Part shown: positions 1-5,640 of the stretch, in pieces
Layout: the number at the start of each line of letters is the position of its first letter
How positions within the stretch are numbered: the first letter of the stretch is position 1
Source of the DNA: JBFGWM01 sp041588495
Lineage (GTDB): Bacteria > Pseudomonadota > Gammaproteobacteria > Pseudomonadales > JBFGWM01
Length of the DNA stretch: 8,651 bases
Assembly: GCA_041588495.1 (NCBI GenBank)
Contig: JBFGWM010000118.1
Span: 1 to 8,651 of the forward strand
Reading direction: 5' to 3'
Made by a program: the position numbers and the translations under genes
Notes under the pieces: model-generated
Databases searched by the model: none
Told to the model about the DNA's origin: nothing
Seen by the model: only the letters and a program-made list of their open reading frames with translations

Positions 1-505
1 CGCGCTCGAGGTTGCGGCCGATGCGCATGAACTGGTAGCCGGCGTCGTGGTTCATGGTGCCGACCAGCAGCCCGGTGAGCATCTGCACGCTCTGGATCAC
101 GTGCTTGAGGTAGGCGTGGCGACCCTTCTTGGTCAGGCCGGCATTGACCTCGTCGCGGGCGTAGAGGTAGAGCTCGTTGAGCATCTCCCACGCCTCGCGC
201 GGGATGACGTCACGGATGGTGCGGCAGTTCTCGCGTGCCGCGCGCAGCGAGGCGAGGATGGACCCCGGGTTGTCGAGGTCGGCGATCAGGAAGCGCACCA
301 CGTTGCGCTCGCCGGCGTCGGCATGGCGATCGCGGAACCCCTGCTCGCCGCCGGTGATCGCGATCAGCGGCTCCCACCCGGGCGCGATGCCGCGCGGCAG
401 GTCGAGCAGCAGGTTCGAGGTGACGTTGATCAGGCGCGCCTGGTTCTCCGCGCGCTCGATGTAACGTGCGGTCCAGTAGATGGTTTCGACTACTCGCGAC
501 AGCAT
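1..505 (-). CDS. Alpha-E domain protein (DUF403/COG2307), 3' end cut off by window
   Basis: The reading frame opens with ATG at 505-503 and stays open to base 1, giving 168 visible residues; the family is usually a little over 300 residues, so roughly half is missing. Two family signatures are visible: an N-terminal YWTARYIERAEN at residues 10-21, and GYQFMRIGRNLER at the visible end (about residues 156-168). The protein looks all-helical, with no signal peptide or membrane segment. The start is well supported: AGGAGG lies 7 bases upstream, and the ATG shares one base with the TGA of the ATP-grasp gene before it, so translation is probably coupled. Alpha-E proteins are not known to be enzymes. 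They are encoded next to, or fused with, circularly permuted ATP-grasp proteins and are thought to act as their partners; the exact role is unknown. It is paralogous to the C-terminal half of the fusion protein at 3046-5640. Family assignment is confident, function is inferred. Confidence 0.93.
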   Translation of the reverse strand, partial: MLSRVVETIYWTARYIERAENQARLINVTSNLLLDLPRGIAPGWEPLIAITGGEQGFRDRHADAGERNVVRFLIADLDNPGSILASLRAARENCRTIRDVIPREAWEMLNELYLYARDEVNAGLTKKGRHAYLKHVIQSVQMLTGLLVGTMNHDAGYQFMRIGRNLER

Positions 506-2130
506 CAGTTGGCCTCCTCGTCGACGATCCAGGTGTCCTTGCTTCCCCCGCCCTGGGAGGAGTTCACCACCAGGGAACCCTTGCGCAGGGCGACCCGGGT
601 CAGCCCGCCGGTGGTGACGTGGATGCGGTCGCTGGACAGGATGAACGGGCGCAGGTCCACGTGGCGGGGCTCGACGCGCTTGTCGATCAGGGTTGGAACG
701 GTGGACAGTTGCAGCGTCGGTTGCGCGATGTAGTTGCGCGGGTTGTCCTTGATCAGTTTGGCGAACTGCGCCTGTTCCTTGCGCGTCGAGCGCGGGCCGA
801 TCAGCATGCCGTAACCGCCGGACTCGTTGGCCGGTTTCACCACCAGTTCGTCGAGGTGTTCGAGCACGTACTTGCGCTGTTCGGCGTCGTAGCAGCGGTA
901 GGTCGGCACGTTGGGCAGGATGATCTCCTCGCCAAGGTAGTAGCGGATCACGTCGGGCACGTAGGCGTAGACCACCTTGTCATCGGCCACGCCCGCGCCG
1001 GGCGCGTTGGCCAGGGCCACGTTGCCCTTTTTCCATGCCCGCATCAGTCCGGGAACGCCGAGCATGGAATCCGGGTTGAAGGCTTCCGGGTCGAGGAACG
1101 AATCGTCGATGCGCCGGTAGATGACGTCCACCCGCGAGAGTCCCGACACCGTGCGCATGTAGACACAGTCGTCGTCGGCGACCACCAGGTCGCGGCCTTC
1201 AACCAGTTCGCAGCCCATCTGCTGTGCGAGATAGGAATGCTCGAAATAGGCCGAGTTGTAGATGCCCGGAGTCAGCACCACGACCTCGGGGTAGTCGGCG
1301 GGTCGCGGTGACAGCGCCGCCAGGGTGTCGAACAGCTGGGAGGCGTAGTTGTCCACCGGCAGGATGCTGTAGTTGCCGAACAGTTCCGGGAACACGTGCT
1401 TCATCACCAGCCGGTTCTCGAGCATGTAGGACACGCCGGAGGGCACGCGCAGGTTGTCTTCGAGCACGTACATGGTGCCGTCGCCGTCGCGAACCAGGTC
1501 GGAACCGCAGATGTGCGCCCAGATGCCGAGGGGCGGGCTGACGCCCATGCACTGGGGACGGAAATTCTTCGAATTCTTCAGCAGTTCGGCGGGGAACACG
1601 CCATCCTTGATGATCTTCTGGTCGTGGTAGAGATCATCGATGAACAGGTTCAGGGCGTGCACGCGTTGCTTGAGACCGGCCTCGATGCGTTCCCACTCCT
1701 TGCGCGGGATCATCCGCGGAATGATGTCGAAGGGCCAGGTGCGGTCGATGGAACCGCCTTCCTCGCTGTACACCGTGAAGGTGACGCCCATCTCCTTGAT
1801 CGACAGTTCGGCGCCGGTCTTGCAGGTGGCGATCTCCTGTTCGGTGAGTGACGCGAAGTGTTTCGCCAGGTTGCGCGCCACCGGGCGGGGTTTGCCGGGT
1901 GCCTCGATCAGTTCGTCGTAGAAGCCGGCGGTCTCGTAGTACTTCCAGTCCACCGAAAGCTTGCGGGTCCGCTTCGCCGGACGCTTGGCCGCCAGTCCTT
2001 TTGCCGCCACCCCTTTCGACGCCACCCCTTTCGCCTTGGTCTTGCGTTTTGCCTTGGGCGTGGCCGCGGCCGGCTTGCTGTCTTTCGCTTCCGGGCTCTT
2101 GGCCCGGGCTCGGGTCTTGCTCTCGGTCAT
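505..2130 (-). CDS. Circularly permuted ATP-grasp protein (COG2308, DUF404/DUF407) with a basic N-terminal tail
   Basis: 541 residues, predicted cytosolic amide-bond-forming (carboxylate-amine/thiol) ligase using ATP; substrate unknown. The core begins near residue 58 (LSVDWKYYETAGFYDEL). Family motifs in order: EDNLRVPSG at 224-232, TPGIYNSAYFEHSYLA at 287-302, YRRIDDSFLDP at 338-348, NAPGAGVADDK at 375-385, VVKPANESGGYGM at 430-442 with an intact glycine-rich loop, and NSSQGGGSKDTW at 523-534. Residues 1-57 are low complexity and very basic (14 Lys, 6 Arg, 14 Ala, only 3 acidic), with a KGVAS/KGVAA/KGLAA repeat; the tail is not part of the family core. I chose ATG 2130 because AAGGAG sits 9 bases upstream and it leaves a 19-base gap after the preceding gene. 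An in-frame ATG at 2178 would add 16 residues and overlap that gene. The stop overlaps the alpha-E start by one base. Family certain; reaction inferred. Confidence 0.95.
   Translation of the reverse strand: MTESKTRARAKSPEAKDSKPAAATPKAKRKTKAKGVASKGVAAKGLAAKRPAKRTRKLSVDWKYYETAGFYDELIEAPGKPRPVARNLAKHFASLTEQEIATCKTGAELSIKEMGVTFTVYSEEGGSIDRTWPFDIIPRMIPRKEWERIEAGLKQRVHALNLFIDDLYHDQKIIKDGVFPAELLKNSKNFRPQCMGVSPPLGIWAHICGSDLVRDGDGTMYVLEDNLRVPSGVSYMLENRLVMKHVFPELFGNYSILPVDNYASQLFDTLAALSPRPADYPEVVVLTPGIYNSAYFEHSYLAQQMGCELVEGRDLVVADDDCVYMRTVSGLSRVDVIYRRIDDSFLDPEAFNPDSMLGVPGLMRAWKKGNVALANAPGAGVADDKVVYAYVPDVIRYYLGEEIILPNVPTYRCYDAEQRKYVLEHLDELVVKPANESGGYGMLIGPRSTRKEQAQFAKLIKDNPRNYIAQPTLQLSTVPTLIDKRVEPRHVDLRPFILSSDRIHVTTGGLTRVALRKGSLVVNSSQGGGSKDTWIVDEEAN
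513..518 (-). promoter_or_regulatory. Ribosome binding site for the alpha-E gene
   Basis: A full AGGAGG on the minus strand ends 7 bases before the ATG at 505. It lies inside the last codons of the ATP-grasp gene, so ribosomes can load independently as well as re-initiate at the TGATG overlap. Confidence 0.8.
1991..2035 (-). repeat. Three 15-base tandem repeats inside the ATP-grasp basic tail
   Basis: Three adjacent 15-base units are seen on the plus strand at 1991-2005, 2006-2020 and 2021-2035. The second and third differ by one base (GCCACCCCTTTCGAC and GCCACCCCTTTCGCC); the first, GCCAGTCCTTTTGCC, is more diverged. On the coding strand they encode five-residue steps of the KG(V/L)A(A/S) type, around residues 33-48. 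Because the unit is a multiple of three, gain or loss of units would keep the frame. Confidence 0.8.
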
Positions 2131-2139
2131 GTTGAGCAG

Positions 2140-2145
2140 CTCCTT
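2140..2145 (-). promoter_or_regulatory. Ribosome binding site that sets the ATP-grasp start
   Basis: AAGGAG on the minus strand, 9 bases before ATG 2130, lies in the 19-base gap between the transglutaminase stop and the ATP-grasp start. It favours ATG 2130 over the upstream in-frame ATG at 2178. Confidence 0.75.
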
Positions 2146-2149
2146 GCCG

Positions 2150-3049
2150 TCATGTCTGTGTGCCGGACTCTTCGTCATCGAGACGACGCATGTCCACGGC
2201 GACCTCCAGTTCGTGTTCGCCCCCGCCGACCAGGACGCCCTTCAGTGGAGCCACGTCAGAATAGTCGCGACCGTGGGCAACCGTCACGTGCTGCGCCGCG
2301 GGCACCGAATTGTTGGTGGGGTCGAAGTCCATCCAGCCGTGTTCCGGTATCCAGGCACTGAACCAGGCGTGGGAGGCGTCGGCGCCCTGCAGCTTTTCCT
2401 CACCCGGCGGCGGGATGGTTTCGATGTAACCGCTGACATAGCGTGCCGGAAAGCCCATCGCGCGCAGGCAGGCAATGCCGACATGGGCGAAGTCCTGGCA
2501 GACACCGCGCTTGTGGTCCAGCACCTCGTCGAGGGGGGTGGCCAGGTCGGTGAATCCCGGTTCGTAGGTGAAATCCGTGTAGATGCCCGCCATCAGGGCC
2601 TGCACGCATTCGTACAACGGTCGGTCCTTGACGAAGTGCCGGCGCGCGTAGGTCCGCGCCGCGGGCAGGAACGGCACCAGGGGCGAGGGCAGGATGTACT
2701 GGCGCAACTCCAGCGAGGTCTCGTCCTCGCCCCTGCGCAACTGCCTGAGGCCATTTTCCCAGCGCTCGGTCACGCCCGGGTTCGCCGCGATCCCCTCGTG
2801 GCGGACCACGTCGGAGATGGTGGTGACGGTGAGTTCCGTGTGCGGCTGCTGGATGTCGAAGTAGCACACGTGATTGCCGAAATAGTCGGTGTATTCCCGG
2901 TATGCGGCGGGCGCCGGCTCGATCAGGAACTGGGTGCGCCGGCATTCCTGTTGCGGGTCGCTTGCCGGGAACAGGCGGCCGATGTTCTGGCACAGCGCCA
3001 CCGGCTCGGAGTACTGGTAGCGGGTGCGGTGTGAGATGCGGTAGTTCAC
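2150..3049 (-). CDS. Transglutaminase-like (papain-fold) protein, COG1305
   Basis: 299 residues, a normal length for the stand-alone bacterial transglutaminase-like family. Residues 1 to about 80 match the N-terminal beta-rich domain (MNYRISHRTRYQYSEPV opening). The catalytic core follows at about 150-250. The Cys-His-Asp triad is visible: C184 in RGVCQDFAH, H227 in ASHAWF, and D243 in DFDPTN, so the protein is probably active as a cysteine peptidase, amidase or acyl transferase. No signal peptide is seen, so it is predicted cytosolic. The start is GTG at 3049-3047, overlapping the TGA of the preceding fusion gene in a GTGA junction, with GGGGAGGAG just upstream. It sits between two ATP-grasp genes, which suggests that it trims, transfers or cross-links the product of those ligases. 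The substrate is not known. Family assignment is firm and function is inferred from context. Confidence 0.95.
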   Translation of the reverse strand: MNYRISHRTRYQYSEPVALCQNIGRLFPASDPQQECRRTQFLIEPAPAAYREYTDYFGNHVCYFDIQQPHTELTVTTISDVVRHEGIAANPGVTERWENGLRQLRRGEDETSLELRQYILPSPLVPFLPAARTYARRHFVKDRPLYECVQALMAGIYTDFTYEPGFTDLATPLDEVLDHKRGVCQDFAHVGIACLRAMGFPARYVSGYIETIPPPGEEKLQGADASHAWFSAWIPEHGWMDFDPTNNSVPAAQHVTVAHGRDYSDVAPLKGVLVGGGEHELEVAVDMRRLDDEESGTQT

Positions 3050-5640
3050 AGCTCCTCCCCGGTGCGCGTGGTGACCAGTTGCTGCACTGCCGCGGTATGC
3101 GCGAACAGGCGCTCGGTGAGCGTGTCGGAGACCTGGCTGAGGCGCGCGCCGACATGGTCGAGGAGTTCCTCCAGGGCCGGGTGACGTCCGGTGAGCTGCT
3201 CACTGCGCAGGAGTTTCTCCATTTCGCACAGCTCCAGGGTGGTTGCGGCGTCGAGCACGAGTCTTTCCTCCCGGGACTTCTCCCGCGGACGATCGCGCGG
3301 CAGGTCGGCGAGTTGCTCGCGCAGTTGTTCCACCTGGTAGATGAGGGAGCGCGGATTGGTGGGATCGAGAAGCAGCAACTCCAGCACCGATTCCATTTCC
3401 AGCACCGAGCGGTAGCGCCGGCGGTGGGTGATCAGGCTCTCGTTGCAGGACAACAGGCTCTCCAGCAGCAGGTGCTCGACGATCTCGCCGTGTCCCGGTA
3501 CCAGGCAGGCGCGCACCTGGGTGACGATCTGCGTGCCGCGCTCCAGGCGACGCCCGAGTTCGAGCAGAATCCAGCCGTGCTCGTGGGTCATGCTCTCCAT
3601 GGTCAGGCCGGTGAAGGCGACCAGCGAGGTGATGAAATCGTCCAGCCTGCTCTGGATGCCACTGATCGCGTCAATGGGGCTGGTGGTGAGTTCGCGCAGG
3701 TCCTGGCGGATGCGGTCGATGACCCGCCAAGTGTCGCTGGACCACAGGTCGCGTACGGCAAAGGCGGCGTCGAGCAGGCGTTGCAGCATGTCCGGAAGGC
3801 CGCCCTGGCGGGTCACGCTGATAGCGGTCTTGAGGATGGCCTCGTGGCCCTGGCTGGCGTCCTGCAGGCCCAGTTCGGCGAACTCGGTGTCAATCTCGTT
3901 GCCGGTCTGGATGGCCAGGGCCTGCAGCAGCGAGAGCAGGCAGGCGGCGTCGGCCGCCTCGGCGTGCTCGTCACGCTCGTTGAGTTTCTGCAGGATGGCG
4001 CGCAGCAGCCGGGTGGAACCCTCGGCGCGTTCCGCGTAGCGGCCGACCCAGAACAGGTTCTCGGCGGCGCGACTGGGCAGGCTGTCGCTGCTTGGCTGCT
4101 GGCTCGCGACCAGCTGCGCACGGCGCCACGACGGCGTGAAGTGTTCCGCCTCGTCGCTGATCACCCACACGTCCTTGCTCACGCCGCCGGTGCGGCTGTT
4201 GATGCTGACTGCAGCGGGATCGAGGGAGATGTGGGCGAGTCCCCCCGGCATCGCCGCGTACCCGGCGTTGCGCGCGACCAGGAAACTGCGCAGCACCGCG
4301 CGGCGCGGCTCCAGGCGTCCGTCGATCAGGGTCGGGGTGGTCGAGAACCCGACGTGCTCCTGGCCCACGAACAGGTACGGATACTTGCGGATCTGCCTGC
4401 GCCAGTGCTCGAGCTCGGCCTCGCTGAGGCGGAAGCCGAACACGGTCTGGGCCTGGTTGTGGATCGGCTTGATCACCATTTCCGAAAGGTTGGCCAGCAC
4501 GTGATCGCGCTCCTTGCGGTGTCCGCACCACCAGGTGGCGGCGCTCGGCAGGCGCAGGTCCTCGCCGAGGAAATGGCGGGCGATGCCGGGCAGGAACGGG
4601 AACATGCCGGGGTTTTCCAGCAGGCTGCTGCCCAGTGGGTTGGCGATCAACACGTTGTTGCGGCGGGTCGCCTCGACCAGGCCGGTGATGCCGAGGCGCG
4701 ATTCCTCGCGCAGTTCCAGCGGGTCGCACCAGGGATCGTCGATGCGGCGCAGGATGGCCTCGACGGGCTGCAGACCGTCCAGGGTCTTCAGCCACACGTG
4801 GCCGTCGCGGGTGGTGAGGTCATCACCCTGGACCAGGGTGAAACCCATGTGCGCGGCCAGGTAGGCGTGCTCGAAGTAGGTCTCGTTGAGCGGTCCCGGG
4901 GTCAGCAGCACGATGCGCGGTTCGTCGCGGTGGGTCAGGCCGGATCCCGCGCTCAGCAGGGTTTCACGCAACTGCTGGAAGAATCCGCCCAGGCGGTGTA
5001 CCTGGCACTCGCGGAACAGGTGCGGCAACACGCGGGCCATGCAGGACCGGTTCTCCAGCGCATAGCCGGACCCCGACGGCGCCTGGGTGCGGTCGCTGAT
5101 GACCCACATGCGCCCGTCGGGTCCGCGCGCGAGATCGGCGGCATACAGCAGCAACTGGTGATGGCCAGGGAGGAGTAGCTGATCACAGGCGCGCAGGAAG
5201 CCGTGGTGGGCATACACCAGTTCCGGCGGCAGCAGGCGGTTGCGGATCAGGGTGCGCGGGCCATAGAGGTCGCGCAGGATCAGGTTGAGCAGTTCCGCGC
5301 GCTGGGTGAGGCCGGTCTCGATCTGTTCCCACTCGGCGCCGTGAATGACCAGCGGTACCGGGTCCATTTCCCAGGGGCGGTTGAGGCCCTTGGGGTCGCC
5401 GTGCACGTTGTAGGTGACGCCGTTCTGGCGCAGTTCGCGACGGATGTCCTGGCGGCGCTTTTCCAGTTCGGCGGCGGGGATGCGCGACAGGGACTCGAGC
5501 ACCGGGAGCCAGCCGGGGCGTACCTTGCCCGCGGCGGTGTCCCACATCTCGTCTGCCCCGGAAGGCGGTTCGGCATAGGGGCCGGCACGACCTTCACCCC
5601 AGGCCAGGCCCGGAACCGGCGGTTCGGCAGTCGCAGACAT
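3046..5640 (-). CDS. ATP-grasp/alpha-E fusion protein (COG2308 + COG2307)
   Basis: 864 residues with two modules. Residues about 40-497 are a circularly permuted ATP-grasp domain: LNRPWEMDPVPL at 86-97, APSGSGYALENR at 187-198, TPGPLNETYFEHAYLA at 247-262, LRRIDDPWCDP at 297-307, NSRTGGVSKDVWV at 481-493. After a linker (about 498-520) comes a complete alpha-E domain, about 522-852, with NLFWVGRYAERAE at 528-540 and LLELGRRLERG at 692-702. The ATP-grasp half is diverged from the stand-alone copy in this operon: the glycine-rich loop becomes KPIHNQAQTVFG (391-402), E224/N226 become S182/R184, and K385 becomes P344. It may have weak or altered activity, or a scaffolding role. ATG 5640 overlaps the previous TGA by one base, with AGGA 7 bases upstream. 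The frame is open much further upstream, but that stretch lies within the preceding gene and does not resemble the family. Domain calls firm; function inferred. Confidence 0.94.
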   Translation of the reverse strand: MSATAEPPVPGLAWGEGRAGPYAEPPSGADEMWDTAAGKVRPGWLPVLESLSRIPAAELEKRRQDIRRELRQNGVTYNVHGDPKGLNRPWEMDPVPLVIHGAEWEQIETGLTQRAELLNLILRDLYGPRTLIRNRLLPPELVYAHHGFLRACDQLLLPGHHQLLLYAADLARGPDGRMWVISDRTQAPSGSGYALENRSCMARVLPHLFRECQVHRLGGFFQQLRETLLSAGSGLTHRDEPRIVLLTPGPLNETYFEHAYLAAHMGFTLVQGDDLTTRDGHVWLKTLDGLQPVEAILRRIDDPWCDPLELREESRLGITGLVEATRRNNVLIANPLGSSLLENPGMFPFLPGIARHFLGEDLRLPSAATWWCGHRKERDHVLANLSEMVIKPIHNQAQTVFGFRLSEAELEHWRRQIRKYPYLFVGQEHVGFSTTPTLIDGRLEPRRAVLRSFLVARNAGYAAMPGGLAHISLDPAAVSINSRTGGVSKDVWVISDEAEHFTPSWRRAQLVASQQPSSDSLPSRAAENLFWVGRYAERAEGSTRLLRAILQKLNERDEHAEAADAACLLSLLQALAIQTGNEIDTEFAELGLQDASQGHEAILKTAISVTRQGGLPDMLQRLLDAAFAVRDLWSSDTWRVIDRIRQDLRELTTSPIDAISGIQSRLDDFITSLVAFTGLTMESMTHEHGWILLELGRRLERGTQIVTQVRACLVPGHGEIVEHLLLESLLSCNESLITHRRRYRSVLEMESVLELLLLDPTNPRSLIYQVEQLREQLADLPRDRPREKSREERLVLDAATTLELCEMEKLLRSEQLTGRHPALEELLDHVGARLSQVSDTLTERLFAHTAAVQQLVTTRTGEEL
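3052..3060 (-). promoter_or_regulatory. Ribosome binding site for the GTG-started transglutaminase
   Basis: GGGGAGGAG on the minus strand precedes GTG 3049. The GGAGG core is only 4 bases from the start codon, while the AGGAG at its 3' side is closer still; the short spacing and GTG start may lower initiation and leave the gene dependent on coupling through the GTGA overlap. Confidence 0.65.

Noticed and set aside
466..1311. Plus-strand open frame of 281 residues opposite the ATP-grasp C-terminus.
   Set aside because: It is antisense to the conserved ATP-binding motifs, has no ribosome site I could identify and resembles no family.
2131..2149. Possible promoter or terminator in the only intergenic gap.
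   Set aside because: Nineteen bases are almost filled by the ribosome binding site; no hairpin with a T-run or -35/-10 pair could be placed.
2131..2178. Earlier in-frame ATG at 2178 for the ATP-grasp gene.
   Set aside because: It would overlap the transglutaminase gene by 29 bases, and the added codons contain the AAGGAG that serves ATG 2130.
1961..3034. Plus-strand open frame of 357 residues opposite the ATP-grasp tail and transglutaminase.
   Set aside because: No recognisable domain. The minus strand here has strong family motifs including a catalytic triad, so this is a composition artefact.
2902..5178. Very long plus-strand open frame (758 residues) opposite the fusion and transglutaminase genes.
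   Set aside because: Its product is a low-information mix of Gly, Ala, Gln, Val and His with no family motif. It is the antisense shadow of GC-rich codons in clearly conserved minus-strand genes and spans a gene boundary there.
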